Shown here: positions 16,892 through 26,972 of the stretch, in pieces
Layout of the letters: each line of letters begins with the position of its first letter
Numbering within the stretch: position 1 is the stretch's first letter
DNA from: an uncultured Anaerolineae bacterium
GTDB taxonomy: Bacteria > Chloroflexota > Anaerolineae > CG2-30-64-16
DNA length: 60,476 nt
Assembly: GCA_937124585.1 (NCBI GenBank)
Contig: CAKZKT010000031.1
Coordinates: 1-60,476, forward strand
Direction: 5' to 3'
Translations under genes and position numbers: made by a program
The notes under the pieces: model-generated
Database searches by the model: none
What the model saw: only the letters and a program-made list of their open reading frames with translations
Told to the model about the DNA's origin: nothing

Positions 16892-18552
16892 ACGCACAGC
16901 CCCGCACCACCCTGATCTTGGTATTTCTGATCTCCGTCTTCGCCTGGGCCGGCCTGAGCTATCCGGGCTACTTTGAGCTGCACCACGGCTTCCGGCCGAT
17001 CTTCAACCTGGCCGACCTGGCCCGCAGCTTGCCGGCGATTGGCTGGGCGCCTGTGGTGGGCCAGCCGTTTGACCTGTGGCGTGGGGAAGGCAGCCTGCCG
17101 TACTGGCTGGCGCTCCTGCCGCGCGGCCTCGGCGCGACGCCGACCACGTCCATCAAACTCGGCTTTGCTGCCGGCCTGATCGGTGCCATGCTGGGCATGT
17201 ACGTTTGGGCGCGGCGGACGCTGGATGGCTGGTCGGCCCTGACCGCAGCGGCCATCTACGGGCTGTGGCCCATCGGCCTGGCCACCATCTACGTGCGCGG
17301 CGCGCCGGCCGAGGCGGTTTTTCTGGCCATCATGCCATGGCTGCTTTGGACCGTGACAGGCCATAAGCGCCATCATGCGGTGCTGCTGGCGCTCGGTGTG
17401 GCCGCTGCCGTCTGGACACAGGCCGGGCTGGCGCTCTGGTTCACGGCATTGCTGCTGGGCTATGCCGTCAGCGCGGCTGGAAGACAGCCCTCTGGGACGG
17501 GCAGCGCTGAACGGCACCGGAAGCCCACGCGATCCATGCGATTGCGCAGCCAGGCCTGGCCGATCGTTGCCGGCTTGATGCTCGGCGTAGCGGGACTGGC
17601 CCCGATCGCGGCCAGACATGGCCTCGGCGGCCAGACATATGTCAACTTCGCGGAACACTTCGTCTATCCGCACCAGCTGCTCTGGCCGGGCTGGGGCATC
17701 GAGCCAGGCATGGCCGGCCCAGACGACACCTTCGCCTTCCAGTTGGGCCTGATCGCATGCGGACTGGCCGTCCTGGGGCTGATATTGTCGGACCGCAACC
17801 CGACCACCCCACCGCCCGCAATGCTCGCGATGCCCGGCGCTTCACGCTTTTCGCTCATCGCCGCCCTGATCCCGGTCCTGCTCGCCACCACCGTGGCCGC
17901 GCCGTTCTGGCGCCTCCTGCCGTTCCTCCAGAACACGTTGACCTATCCGTGGCAGCTGCTCTTGCTGGCCGGGCCGTGGCTGGCATGGCTGGCCGGACTG
18001 GGCAGTCGGGCCCTGTTGGCGCGGTTGCCATCGTCGCGGCATGAGACCGCCACACCCCTGGTCGCCGCCTGCCTGTTGGCGCTCATCGTACTGGGCGCTT
18101 ACGGCTATGTGCGCCCGACGCGAACCGATACGCCCGCGCCGGACATGCCGCTGGCGATTTTCGGCGCCGACGAGATCGCCCTGCTCGACGCCCGACCGAC
18201 GATCATGCAGCCGGCCGGCGCAGATGCAGCCCTCCTCCAGGCCGGAACCACCATCAGCGTGACGGTGCAGTGGCAGGCGCTGCGGCCGCTGACGCGCGAT
18301 TACACGGTCTTCCTGCACCTCACCGACCCGAACGGCCGGCTTCAGGGGCAGCAGGACACTATGCCGCTGGACAACCAGTTGCCCACCAGTCGCTGGCGCC
18401 CCGGCCAGATCGTGGCCGATCAATATCACGCCACGCTCAAGCCCGGCGCGCCGGCCAGCGCCGACTATCGCGCCTATCTGGGGCTCTACCTGTGGCAGAC
18501 CGGCGAACGGCTGCGCACGGCAACGGACGACAAAGTGGCGGTGTTGCCATGA
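16888..18552 (+). CDS. Polytopic membrane protein, PTPS-related-like (copy 2)
   Basis: The protein has 554 residues. The GTG at 16888 overlaps the preceding stop as GTGA, which fixes the start despite an open frame further upstream. Many hydrophobic helices; landmarks are YPGYFELHHGFRPIFNLADL, RGEGSLPYWLALLPRGLG and IYVRGAPAEAVFLAIMPWLLW, which align with the same places in the proteins at 6067 and 18549. The last 120 residues are an extracytoplasmic beta domain (ISVTVQWQALRPLTRDYTVFLHLTDPNG). Function unknown; a GT-C-like envelope role is possible. Confidence 0.75.
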   Translation: MNAQPRTTLILVFLISVFAWAGLSYPGYFELHHGFRPIFNLADLARSLPAIGWAPVVGQPFDLWRGEGSLPYWLALLPRGLGATPTTSIKLGFAAGLIGAMLGMYVWARRTLDGWSALTAAAIYGLWPIGLATIYVRGAPAEAVFLAIMPWLLWTVTGHKRHHAVLLALGVAAAVWTQAGLALWFTALLLGYAVSAAGRQPSGTGSAERHRKPTRSMRLRSQAWPIVAGLMLGVAGLAPIAARHGLGGQTYVNFAEHFVYPHQLLWPGWGIEPGMAGPDDTFAFQLGLIACGLAVLGLILSDRNPTTPPPAMLAMPGASRFSLIAALIPVLLATTVAAPFWRLLPFLQNTLTYPWQLLLLAGPWLAWLAGLGSRALLARLPSSRHETATPLVAACLLALIVLGAYGYVRPTRTDTPAPDMPLAIFGADEIALLDARPTIMQPAGADAALLQAGTTISVTVQWQALRPLTRDYTVFLHLTDPNGRLQGQQDTMPLDNQLPTSRWRPGQIVADQYHATLKPGAPASADYRAYLGLYLWQTGERLRTATDDKVAVLP

Positions 18553-20501
18553 TCTCCGACGACCGCATCCTCGATGACGAACAACATACCATGAACAAAG
18601 CACCATCCGGCTCGGAAACCCGATCTTCTTCCGGTCACCATCTTCCGGACTCCATCTATCTCGTCCTGATCATCCTGTTCGGCCTGGTCATTATCTCGCC
18701 TCTGCTGCAGCCGGGCTACTTCTGGGGCGCGCATGATGCCCGCCATGCCGTTTACTTCATCTTCCAGTACGACAAAGCGGTTCAGGATGGCATCTGGCTG
18801 CCGGGCTGGGGGCCCGACTGGGCATTCGGCTATGGCTATCCGTTCTGGATCGTCTACGGCCCGCTCGCCACGTTCATCGGCGAACTTTTCCATCATTTCG
18901 CGGGCCTGGGCTTCGAGGACAGCGTCAAGACGGTGCTGGCGCTCTCGATCCTGTGCTCCGGCCTGGCGATGTACGGGTTGGTACGGTCATGGCTGGGCCG
19001 CAACGCGGGCCTGGTGGCGGCGGTGGCGTACATGGCGATCCCCTATCACCTGGTGGATGTGTATGTGCGGGCCGCTATGGCCGAATCGGTGGCGCTCGTC
19101 TTCTTGCCGTTGGCGCTCTGGGCTTTTCGCGCAGCGACGCTGCGGCCACGATTGACCGTGGTCATTGCCGCGGCCTTCACCTACGCGGCCATCATGTGGA
19201 CGAGCAATCTGGTCGCGCTCGTCTTCACGCCGGGGCTGGCCGCGTATGTGCTGGCGCTGCTGATCTGGACGGGGCGCGAAAAAAGCAGAGGGTGGCGCGA
19301 GCTCGTGGGATCTGGGCTGCGTCGGGGCCTGTGGCCCCTGAGCGCGGCGCTGCTGGGGCTGGGGCTCAGCGCGGCGTTCTTCGTCCCGGCGCTGGTCGAG
19401 CAACGCTACGTGAATCAAACGCAGTGGTTCGGCAAATACTACGATCCATTCCAGCACTTCGTCTATTTCTTTCAACTGTTCGATCCGGCGTGGGGCTTCG
19501 GGATCAGCCATCCGGGGCCGAACGATGCCGCGCAGGGCGGCATGAGCTTTCAACTGGGCGCGGCCGCCACGCTGCTCTCGCTGATCGCCGTCGTCCTGGC
19601 CCGGCGGCACGCGGCCGATCGGCGGCGCGAGGTCTGGTTCTGGGCCGGGTGGGCACTCGTCAGCATCTTCCTCACCCTGAACGTGGCGGCCTGGGTCTGG
19701 CGCTACGTGCCGCCGGTGCGTTACGCCCAATTCCCCTGGCGCTACCTGATGCTGGCGATCATCCCGCTCAGCATCCTGCCGGGAACCCTGGCCGCAGATG
19801 GTGGACAACGGACGGCAGACGATGCGCCGCGCCGAGCAGGCACGAGCGCTGACGCCGCGGTCGTGCCGCGCGATGCCCTGTGGCCGGCACTTCTGCTCTC
19901 TGGCCTGCTCCTGCTCAGCAGCGCGCCCTATTACAAAGTGGAGATGCGCGAGCCGACGCAGGAACAGGGCCCGGTCTCGATGGCAGCGCTCATGCGCTTC
20001 CAGCGCACCAGCAACGAAATGACCGGGGTCACCGCGTGGGTGGATCCTGATCGCATCCCGAACTGGTCGCCGCTGGCCGACGAGTGGGTGGCCGGCCGCG
20101 AAATCGTCACGCGCGCGGATTACAGCCGCATCCCGCAAAACGAGACGTTGGCAGTGAATGCCGAGGAGATGGGCAGTCAGCATGACCTGATCTGGTACTA
20201 CGCCGACGCGTCAGATCAGGCCATCACCTTCAACCGTTTCTGGTATCCGGGCTGGAAAGCTTATCTGCTGGACGACAAAACCAGGCGGCCCGTGCAGGAA
20301 CTGGAGGTCCGCCGCGAGGAGGGGCCGCTGGCGCGCATCGTGGTGCCGGTGCCTGTGGGCCAGGGTTATCTTCTGCTCCGCTTCGAGGACACACCATTGC
20401 GCGCGGCCGCCAAAGCAGTTTCGCTGGCGACACTGGCCGGGATCGTCGTCCTGACCCTGGCCAGGGGCGGCCGGCGGATCGCAACGCGGCGACGTGCTTG
20501 A
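18549..20501 (+). CDS. Polytopic membrane protein, PTPS-related family (copy 3)
   Basis: The protein has 650 residues. The ATG at 18549 overlaps the preceding stop as ATGA. About ten or more helices. It shares the motifs of copy 1 almost in order: QPGYFWGAHDARHAVYFIFQYD, FGYGYPFWIVYGPLATFIGE and IPYHLVDVYVRAAMAESVALVF. The late extracytoplasmic part reads ITFNRFWYPGWKAYLLDD before a final helix, like the WQATMDGRP segment in copy 1. Coupled translation of the LysM protein and two such membrane proteins suggests they act together at the envelope. No catalytic residues are assigned. Confidence 0.8.
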   Translation: MISDDRILDDEQHTMNKAPSGSETRSSSGHHLPDSIYLVLIILFGLVIISPLLQPGYFWGAHDARHAVYFIFQYDKAVQDGIWLPGWGPDWAFGYGYPFWIVYGPLATFIGELFHHFAGLGFEDSVKTVLALSILCSGLAMYGLVRSWLGRNAGLVAAVAYMAIPYHLVDVYVRAAMAESVALVFLPLALWAFRAATLRPRLTVVIAAAFTYAAIMWTSNLVALVFTPGLAAYVLALLIWTGREKSRGWRELVGSGLRRGLWPLSAALLGLGLSAAFFVPALVEQRYVNQTQWFGKYYDPFQHFVYFFQLFDPAWGFGISHPGPNDAAQGGMSFQLGAAATLLSLIAVVLARRHAADRRREVWFWAGWALVSIFLTLNVAAWVWRYVPPVRYAQFPWRYLMLAIIPLSILPGTLAADGGQRTADDAPRRAGTSADAAVVPRDALWPALLLSGLLLLSSAPYYKVEMREPTQEQGPVSMAALMRFQRTSNEMTGVTAWVDPDRIPNWSPLADEWVAGREIVTRADYSRIPQNETLAVNAEEMGSQHDLIWYYADASDQAITFNRFWYPGWKAYLLDDKTRRPVQELEVRREEGPLARIVVPVPVGQGYLLLRFEDTPLRAAAKAVSLATLAGIVVLTLARGGRRIATRRRA

Positions 20502-20510
20502 CTTTTCGAC

Positions 20511-20540
20511 AGACCCGAAAGCCCCGATAGCCTTTCGGGC
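20511..20540. repeat. Palindrome ACCCGAAAG...CTTTCGGGCT
   Basis: An 8-bp stem (20514-20521 with 20532-20539) lies between the copy 3 stop and the patatin gene. It has no U-run. Its ends (AGACCCGAA and TTCGGG.CTGC) resemble the palindrome inside glpB at 48998-49031. Confidence 0.5.
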
Positions 20541-20581
20541 TGCCGCAGACACATCTTCACAGACAACCAGGAGTGTGTTCC

Positions 20582-21511
20582 ATGCAGCCTTTTCGCAAAA
20601 ACGTCGCCATTGCCATAGATGGCGGTGGCATCCGCGGGGTGATCGTCACCCGGGCCCTGGCGCTCCTCGAACAGCACCTGGGCCAGCCTGTGCACAGCAT
20701 CTTTCGCCTGGCGGCCGGCACCTCGACCGGCTCCATCATCTCGGCCGGCATCGGCGCCGGACTGACGGCCGGCCAGATGCACGAGCTGTACGTCTCGCTG
20801 GGCCACATCATCTTTCGCAAAACGCTGCGCAGCCGACTCTGGGTGCTCTGCAAATACCGCTATCCCCTCGACGGCGTGGAAGCCGCGCTGAAACAACACG
20901 TCGGCGACAAAAAGATGGGCGATTTCTGGTCGGCCACGCCGCCGACCGATGTGGTCATCACCGCCTATGACCTGGTCGAGAACCGCACTCGCTTCATCAA
21001 GCCGTGGAAAACCGAGTATGCCACCTGGCCGGTGACCCGCGCGGTGCTCGCCTCATCATCGGTCCCCACCGTCTTCCCGCCGGTCGAAGGGCGCTACGTG
21101 GATGGCGGCGTCGGCGCCTATGCCAACCCGTGCTACATCGCCGCATACGAGGCAGTCAACTGCCTGGGCTGGGACCCGGCCGAGACGACCCTGCTCAGCT
21201 TCGGCACGGGCCACTTTCCGAGCGGCCTGAAGCCCGGCGAGGCCGCGCGCTTCTGGCCCTGGCAGTGGCTCGACCCACTCCTGGACGCCTTCCTGCAATC
21301 CGCCTACGATGAACAACTGCAGGTCGTGAATGCGCTCTTCCCGGGCCTCGACTTCCGGCGTTTTCAGGTGACCCTGCGCGAGGACATCGGCATGGATGCC
21401 GCCGACCAGATGACCCGGCTGGTCGAATATGGCGATGAGATGGGACAAAAGCTGCTGAACGACGAAACAGAGCCCATCCCCGATTTCCGGCGTGTGCGCC
21501 GAAGACCGTGA
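20582..21511 (+). CDS. Patatin-like phospholipase
   Basis: The protein has 309 residues. It carries the patatin oxyanion motif DGGGIRGV, the lipase elbow GTSTGS (nucleophilic Ser) and the DGG motif (YVDGGVGAY) with the catalytic Asp. The dyad is complete, so it is probably an active acyl hydrolase of membrane lipids. No signal peptide is seen. The start is the ATG about nine bases after CCAGGAG; a GTG at 20573 is the alternative. Its stop overlaps the surE start (TGATG). Confidence 0.9.
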   Translation: MQPFRKNVAIAIDGGGIRGVIVTRALALLEQHLGQPVHSIFRLAAGTSTGSIISAGIGAGLTAGQMHELYVSLGHIIFRKTLRSRLWVLCKYRYPLDGVEAALKQHVGDKKMGDFWSATPPTDVVITAYDLVENRTRFIKPWKTEYATWPVTRAVLASSSVPTVFPPVEGRYVDGGVGAYANPCYIAAYEAVNCLGWDPAETTLLSFGTGHFPSGLKPGEAARFWPWQWLDPLLDAFLQSAYDEQLQVVNALFPGLDFRRFQVTLREDIGMDAADQMTRLVEYGDEMGQKLLNDETEPIPDFRRVRRRP

Positions 21512-22335
21512 TGACAGCCGTGCGACCACTGATCCTGCTGACCAACGATGACGGCATTCGTTCGCCCGGCCTGATCGCTGCTGCCGAAGCGGTCTGCGAG
21601 CTGGGCGAGATCCTCATCGTCGCGCCGGCCACGCAACAGACCGGCATGGGACGCAGCACACCTCCGATCGTGCGCGGCGCCGTCACTCGCGACCGGTTGA
21701 CCATCCGCTGTCAGGACACCATCGCCTATGGCGTGACCGGCTCGCCGGCCCAGGCCGTGATCTACGCGATGCTGGTGCTGGCGCCCCGCCGGCCCGACCT
21801 GGTGATCTCCGGCATCAACTACGGCGAAAATCCTGGCACCTGCGTCACCGCTTCGGGCACGGTGGGTGCGGCGCTGCAGGCGGCAGAGTTCGGCGTCCCG
21901 GCGCTGGCGGTCTCGCTGGAGACAGACAAACGCTACCACTATCATCACGGCAACGACGTGGACTGGCGCGTTGCCGGCCAGATCACGCGCACGATGGCGC
22001 ACGCCGTCCTGCAGGCGCAACTTCCCTTCGACGTGGACGTATTGAAGATAGATGTGCCGGCCGATGCCACACCCGCCACACCGTGGCGCTTGACCCGCCA
22101 ATCGCGGCAGCCCTACTTTCGCCTGTTTCGACCCGAAGACGCCCAGGCCGATCCGCAGACCGGCTGGGTGCAACTGGACTACGACATCGTAATTGACTGG
22201 GAACAACTGGAACCGGACTCGGATATCGCCGTTTTTCTGCGTGAGCGCGCCATCACCGTGACGCCGCTGAGCCACGACCTGACCTCGCGCGTAGATTTCA
22301 GGCTGCTGGAGCAGAGGCTACGGCAGGCCACATAG
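21511..22335 (+). CDS. surE: 5'-nucleotidase SurE
   Basis: The protein has 274 residues. Diagnostic are ILLTNDDGIRSPGL near the N-terminus, with the metal-binding Asp pair, and VISGINYGENPGT in the middle. SurE is a divalent-metal phosphatase acting on nucleoside monophosphates. ATG at 21511 shares a base with the patatin stop, so the two are translationally coupled; a GTG one codon earlier is possible. The YhfC-type protease gene follows after 12 bases. Confidence 0.92.
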   Translation: MTAVRPLILLTNDDGIRSPGLIAAAEAVCELGEILIVAPATQQTGMGRSTPPIVRGAVTRDRLTIRCQDTIAYGVTGSPAQAVIYAMLVLAPRRPDLVISGINYGENPGTCVTASGTVGAALQAAEFGVPALAVSLETDKRYHYHHGNDVDWRVAGQITRTMAHAVLQAQLPFDVDVLKIDVPADATPATPWRLTRQSRQPYFRLFRPEDAQADPQTGWVQLDYDIVIDWEQLEPDSDIAVFLRERAITVTPLSHDLTSRVDFRLLEQRLRQAT

Positions 22336-22347
22336 GGAGGCACCAAA

Positions 22348-23226
22348 ATGGCACTCATACTGGCCACGATTCTGATCCAGCTCCCGCTGATGATCCTCCT
22401 GCCGTTGGCGCTTGGCTGGTGGATCCGGCGGCGCTACGGCATGAGCTGGGGGCTCTTCGGCGCCGGCGCGCTGACCTTCATCGCCTCACAGGTCGTCCAC
22501 CTGCCACTGAACTACGCGCTGGGGTTGCTGGGCGGCGGCCGAGGCGTGGCTCTGTGGCCGCTGCCGGCGATAGCGCTCGTCGCCGGGCTCAGCGCTGGCG
22601 TGTGCGAAGAGGGCGCGCGCTGGATCGCGCTGCGCTTCTTCCTGAAACGATCGCGCGGCTGGCGACCCGCGTTGCAGTTCGGCGCCGGTCACGGCGGCAG
22701 CGAGGCGATCATCTTCGGCGTGCTGGTGATGATCAATTTCATCACCATGCTGGCCCTGCGCGGCCAGATGCAGGCCCTTCCCGGCGTGACGCCCGAAATG
22801 GCCGAACAGATACGCGCCGCCGAGGCTGCCTACTGGGCGACACCCTGGTATCTGCCCATCGTGGCCGGCCTCGAACGGCTGTTTGCCATCACCATACAGA
22901 TCGCCTTCGCGCAGATCGTCATGGCCGCGTTCACACGGCACCAGCCGGCCTACCTGGCGCTGGCAATTGGCGCTCATGCCGCCGTGGATGCCTGGGCCGT
23001 CTGGAGCATGGATACGTGGGGCATCCTGGCCACGGAAGCCAGCGTGGCGTTGTTTGCGGCAGCGGCGTTCTGGCTGATCTGGCGGCTGCGCCAGGCCCCT
23101 GAACCGGATGTGGCCGCAGCGCCGGTCGCTGCTCAGCCGCCCGCGCTGACCGCGGCCGACCTGACCCCGGCCGCCCTTTCGGCCGAAGAGCTGGCGCGCC
23201 GGGCCGAAGCGTCGCGCTACGAATGA
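22348..23226 (+). CDS. YhfC-family intramembrane metalloprotease-like protein
   Basis: The protein has 292 residues with about seven hydrophobic helices. EEGARW in one helix and FGAGHGGSEAI in the next, with a later His in AIGAHAAVDAW, resemble the metal ligands of the CPBP/YhfC protease group. The C-terminal 50 residues are Ala/Pro-rich and cytoplasmic. GGGAGG precedes the ATG. An ABC exporter follows 13 bases after the stop. The substrate is unknown; proteolytic activity is inferred from the motif only. Confidence 0.75.
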   Translation: MALILATILIQLPLMILLPLALGWWIRRRYGMSWGLFGAGALTFIASQVVHLPLNYALGLLGGGRGVALWPLPAIALVAGLSAGVCEEGARWIALRFFLKRSRGWRPALQFGAGHGGSEAIIFGVLVMINFITMLALRGQMQALPGVTPEMAEQIRAAEAAYWATPWYLPIVAGLERLFAITIQIAFAQIVMAAFTRHQPAYLALAIGAHAAVDAWAVWSMDTWGILATEASVALFAAAAFWLIWRLRQAPEPDVAAAPVAAQPPALTAADLTPAALSAEELARRAEASRYE

Positions 23227-23239
23227 GCGGGAGGGGATC

Positions 23240-24205
23240 GTGATCCGCACCGAAGGGTTATGCAAATACTTCGCCAGCAACGGCAAAGAGGTCCGGGCTG
23301 TGGACGGTCTCGACCTGGAAGTCAACCGGGGCGAGGTCTTCGGCTTCCTGGGGCCAAACGGCGCCGGCAAGACGACCACCGTGCGTATGTTGGCCTGCCT
23401 CATCGCGCCGAGCGCCGGCCGCGCCTGGGTGGACGGCCTGGAGGTCGGCCAGGACAACTTGGCGATCCAGGCTCGCGTGGGCATCCTCACCGAAGCGCCG
23501 GGCCTCTACGAACGCCTGAGCGCACGCGCCAACCTGGAGCTCTTCGCCGAGCTGTACAATGTGAACGACGTCAAAGGCCAGGTCGAGAAATATCTGCGTC
23601 TGCTGGATCTCTGGGATCGCCGCGACACCGACGCCGGGACGTTCAGCAAAGGCATGAAGCAGAAGCTGGCGATCGCGCGCGCCCTGCTGCACGAACCGAG
23701 CGTCCTCTTCCTGGACGAGCCGACCGCCGCGCTCGACCCGGAGGCGGCCAAAACCGTGCGCGATTTCATCGCCACGCTGCGCGGCCAGGGCCGCACCATC
23801 TTCCTCTGCACCCACAACCTCGATGAGGCCGAACGGCTTTGCGATCGGATCGGCGTCTTCCGCCAGCGCTTGATCGCCGTGGACACGCCGGACGCGCTGC
23901 GCCGTCAGCTTTTCGGCCGCCAGACGGTCGTACACCTGGCCCCGCCCGAGGGCACGGCCGATGTCGAAGCGCTGGTGGCCGCGGTACGCAACCTGCCCTT
24001 CGTCCAGCACGTCACCACGCTCAGGCCAGAGAACGCAGCGGAAGACAACTACCGACTCGTCATCAGCCTGGACGATCCGGCCCGGCGCAATCCGATCATC
24101 GTGCAGATGCTGGTCGGCCACGGCGCGCAGGTCCGCTTCGTCAACGAGCTGCGCCATTCGCTCGAAGATGTCTATCTGAGCCTGTTGCGCAGCAACACCG
24201 CGTGA
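23240..24205 (+). CDS. ABC transporter ATP-binding protein
   Basis: The protein has 321 residues. Walker A is GPNGAGKTT, Walker B is VLFLDEPTAALDP, and the signature is FSKGMKQKLAIARALL (FSKGM instead of LSGGQ, as often in ABC-2 exporters). The H-loop is CTHNLDEAERLCDR. A C-terminal regulatory part of about 100 residues follows, like that in drug and Na+ exporters. The start is a GTG at 23240 or so after a GGGAGGGG site. It pairs with the permease 37 bases downstream. Confidence 0.9.
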   Translation: MIRTEGLCKYFASNGKEVRAVDGLDLEVNRGEVFGFLGPNGAGKTTTVRMLACLIAPSAGRAWVDGLEVGQDNLAIQARVGILTEAPGLYERLSARANLELFAELYNVNDVKGQVEKYLRLLDLWDRRDTDAGTFSKGMKQKLAIARALLHEPSVLFLDEPTAALDPEAAKTVRDFIATLRGQGRTIFLCTHNLDEAERLCDRIGVFRQRLIAVDTPDALRRQLFGRQTVVHLAPPEGTADVEALVAAVRNLPFVQHVTTLRPENAAEDNYRLVISLDDPARRNPIIVQMLVGHGAQVRFVNELRHSLEDVYLSLLRSNTA

Positions 24206-24242
24206 CGCCGCCGGCAGGCCGCGTTTTATCGAGGAGCAGACC

Positions 24243-25034
24243 ATGAGACAATTCCGTGCCCTCGTGCGCAAAGAATGGGCCGATATGCTGCGCAACAAAC
24301 TCGTGTTCTACGTCGTCATTTTTGTGCCGCTCCTGATGCTGGCCATTCCGGTCGCCATGCTCTTCGTCATGCGCCAGGTGCCTCCCAACGAGCAGGACCT
24401 GGCCGAGCTTGGCCGGATGCTTCAGAACCCCATCTTCGCGGGGATGAATGCGGTCGAGGCGATGCAGGCGATCATGGCGAGCAACATGTTGGTCCTCTTC
24501 CTGATGATGCCGCTGATGGTTCCGGTGACCATCGCGGCCTACAGCATCGTCGGGGAGAAGATGACGCGCTCTTTGGAGCCGCTGCTGGCGACGCCAATCA
24601 CGACCACGCGGCTATTGCTGGCGAAAGGCTTCGCCGCAGCCGCGCCGGGCATCGCCATGACCTGGATCTGTTATGCGCTCTTTCTGGTCGCCGCACGCTT
24701 CCTGTCCGCCAGCGAGCGCGTCTTTGCCGTCTTCGTAGACCCGATGTGGCTGGTGGCGATGTTCGTCCTGGCGCCGTTGACGACGGTCCTCGCCGTAATG
24801 GTTGGCGTCATCGTCAGCAGCCGGGTCAACGACCCGCGCGCCGCAGAGCAGTTGGGCGCACTGGTGCTGATCCCGCTCATGGCGCTGTTCATCGGCGCCA
24901 TGGCCGGCTTCATCATGCTGAACAGCACAACTTTCTGGATCAGCTCAGGACTGGTGGCGGTCGCCGACATCGGCCTGATTTATCTGGGCACAGCGTTGTT
25001 CCAGCGTGAGACGATCCTGACGCGCTGGAAATGA
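24243..25034 (+). CDS. ABC-2 type transporter permease
   Basis: The protein has 263 residues and six predicted helices. It opens RALVRKEWADMLRNKLVFYVVIF, the usual cytoplasmic lead of ABC-2 permeases, and has SIVGEKMTRSLEPLLATPITTTRLLLAK in the first third, typical of NatB/YhaP-like exporters. It forms a transporter with the ATPase just upstream. Substrate unknown. Confidence 0.88.
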   Translation: MRQFRALVRKEWADMLRNKLVFYVVIFVPLLMLAIPVAMLFVMRQVPPNEQDLAELGRMLQNPIFAGMNAVEAMQAIMASNMLVLFLMMPLMVPVTIAAYSIVGEKMTRSLEPLLATPITTTRLLLAKGFAAAAPGIAMTWICYALFLVAARFLSASERVFAVFVDPMWLVAMFVLAPLTTVLAVMVGVIVSSRVNDPRAAEQLGALVLIPLMALFIGAMAGFIMLNSTTFWISSGLVAVADIGLIYLGTALFQRETILTRWK

Positions 25035-25058
25035 ACACGCGCAGGAGATGGGAAGACG

Positions 25059-26555
25059 ATGCGCGCACGTTTTTTCGCCTACATCGTGGCTCTGCTCGGC
25101 CTGTGGGCAGCGCTCGCGGCTGCGATCATGCTTGGCCGCGCGCTGGTGACGCTGGGCGCGAGCCGTGCCTCGCCCGGCGCAGTCCTGGGCGTGCTGGCGA
25201 CCGGCCCGGGCGCAACGTGGCTCTGGCTGGGCGTGGCCGCGGCCACGGTCTGCGCCGGCGCCTGGGCATTGGCCGAACGCCAGACGCTGCCCGCGGAGCG
25301 AGACGCAGCCGGCCGCAAAGCGCTGCTTTACGTCGGTCAGATGGCGAGCCTGGCCGCGCTGATCTTCCAGGTCATTCGCACCATCATTGCCATTTTGAAC
25401 CGGCCGGCATACCCAGAAAACGCGGTCGAGATCGTGCAATGGGCCGTCGGCGCGGCCATCGCGCTGGTATTTTGGGCATTCCTCCGCTGGGTGACCGTCG
25501 GCGACGGCGACTTCGGTCAGGAGGCAAGCAACGCGGCCGGCTGGCGTCGGTTGTACTACTACGGTGGCGCGGCCGCCATGTTGTGCCTGTTTTTATTCGG
25601 CCTGCTGGAACTGCTGCGCATCATCCTGGGGGTAGGGCTGGGCGCAGCGAGAGTCGCTGCGGTCACCGACCGGGCGCGCTTCGTGCAGGCCGCCGCGTTG
25701 GCGCTGGTCGGTGCGCCCGCCTGGTGGGCGCTGTGGTGGGCGCAGCAGGCGCGTGCGCGCAGCCCCGATCCGTTCGGCGCCCGAGAGCGCGCTGCATTGA
25801 CGCGACGCCTCTATCTCTATACCGTCATCATGGCCGCGGCCGCCGCCTTCTTCTTCGGGGTGGGCATGAGCCTTTTCGGCATCCTGGTCGGCCGCAACCT
25901 GGCGCCAGTGGTCGCCTGGGCGCCCCTCGCGCTGATCGGCCTGATCTGCCTGGTGGGCCATCTGTGGACCCTGCGCACCGATGAGCGCGATCTGGCCGGT
26001 GAGACACGCTCCAAAGGAACGCCTGCTGCCGCCGCTGCCGTTGCGGCCGCGTGGCGCGAAGCCGACGCGCCGTCGCCGGCCACTGGCGCGCCCCGCCGCT
26101 TCGAACGCGCTGCGTTGCCGGCTTCGCCCATGATGGCCAGGGCACCGATCATCCTGGTGATAGACGGCGGCGACGGCGAGCTCGGCGCGCGGCTGATCGC
26201 CGCGCTGGCCGGCCGACTGCCCGATGTCGTCCTGTGGCCGCTCGGCCTCAACGCGGCCGCGCAGGTGGCGCTGCTCAACGCACTGGGGGGCGCTGTGCCG
26301 GCCGTCCCCGCCGACGCGCCGGCCAGAGCCACATTGATCGTCGGCCCCACCGAAATCCTCATCGCGGACGGGCTGGACGGCGAGGTCAGCGCAGAGCTGG
26401 CCGCCGCCGTGATGCGCAGCCCAGCGCGCAAGCTCCTGCTGCCGCCGCGCCAGACAGGGCTGCGCTGGGTGGCCGCGCCGACCTGGCCGCTCGAACGCTG
26501 GGCCGAAAACGCCGCGGTCGAAGCAGCCAACGCGCTCATCGAGGGCCGCCGATGA
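25059..26555 (+). CDS. DUF5671-type membrane protein with C-terminal soluble domain
   Basis: The protein has 498 residues. Eight or so helices in the first 310 residues form repeated units ([29 protein letters not shown] and [23 protein letters not shown]), the pattern of DUF5671. The last 190 residues are soluble: an Ala-rich linker and then an alpha/beta segment ([21 protein letters not shown] through [20 protein letters not shown]). GCAGGAGATGG precedes the ATG. Function unknown. Its stop overlaps the next start (ATGA). Confidence 0.7.
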   Translation: MRARFFAYIVALLGLWAALAAAIMLGRALVTLGASRASPGAVLGVLATGPGATWLWLGVAAATVCAGAWALAERQTLPAERDAAGRKALLYVGQMASLAALIFQVIRTIIAILNRPAYPENAVEIVQWAVGAAIALVFWAFLRWVTVGDGDFGQEASNAAGWRRLYYYGGAAAMLCLFLFGLLELLRIILGVGLGAARVAAVTDRARFVQAAALALVGAPAWWALWWAQQARARSPDPFGARERAALTRRLYLYTVIMAAAAAFFFGVGMSLFGILVGRNLAPVVAWAPLALIGLICLVGHLWTLRTDERDLAGETRSKGTPAAAAAVAAAWREADAPSPATGAPRRFERAALPASPMMARAPIILVIDGGDGELGARLIAALAGRLPDVVLWPLGLNAAAQVALLNALGGAVPAVPADAPARATLIVGPTEILIADGLDGEVSAELAAAVMRSPARKLLLPPRQTGLRWVAAPTWPLERWAENAAVEAANALIEGRR

Positions 26556-26935
26556 CGGGCTGGCGCCGGCGCAGCCAGGCGCTCAAACAGGAAATCTACG
26601 CCCTCTACCTGGCCTATCGCGACCCGCGCACGCCGTGGGCGGCCCGCATCTTGGCCGCGGCCGTCGTCGCCTACGCGTTCAGCCCGCTCGACCTGATCCC
26701 CGACTTCGTGCCGGTGTTGGGCTATCTGGACGATCTGGTGCTCGTTCCACTGGGGATCGCCCTGGCCCTGCGGCTCATTCCGCCAGATGTGCTGACCGAC
26801 TGCCGCGAACGGGCCGGCACGATGACGACCCGACCAACCGGTCGGGCTGCCGCCGCGGTGATCGTGCTCATCTGGATCGGGCTGGCGGCGTTGGCCGCCA
26901 TGCTGATCAAAAAGGCGCTTGCCGGATGGCTGTGA
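26552..26935 (+). CDS. DUF1232 (YkvA-like) small membrane protein
   Basis: The protein has 127 residues. The DUF1232 signature [31 protein letters not shown] sits at about 40-70, and a second hydrophobic segment ends the protein. Start fixed by the ATGA overlap with the upstream stop. Members are often found near stress or membrane genes; no biochemical function is established. Confidence 0.88.
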   Translation: MTGWRRRSQALKQEIYALYLAYRDPRTPWAARILAAAVVAYAFSPLDLIPDFVPVLGYLDDLVLVPLGIALALRLIPPDVLTDCRERAGTMTTRPTGRAAAAVIVLIWIGLAALAAMLIKKALAGWL

Positions 26936-26972
26936 TAAAATTGGCGGCGAACTTCATTCCGAGGGGCAACGC

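Noticed and set aside
20511-20540. Intrinsic terminator after the third membrane gene
   Set aside because: The stem is good but no T-run follows; it fits better as a palindromic repeat.
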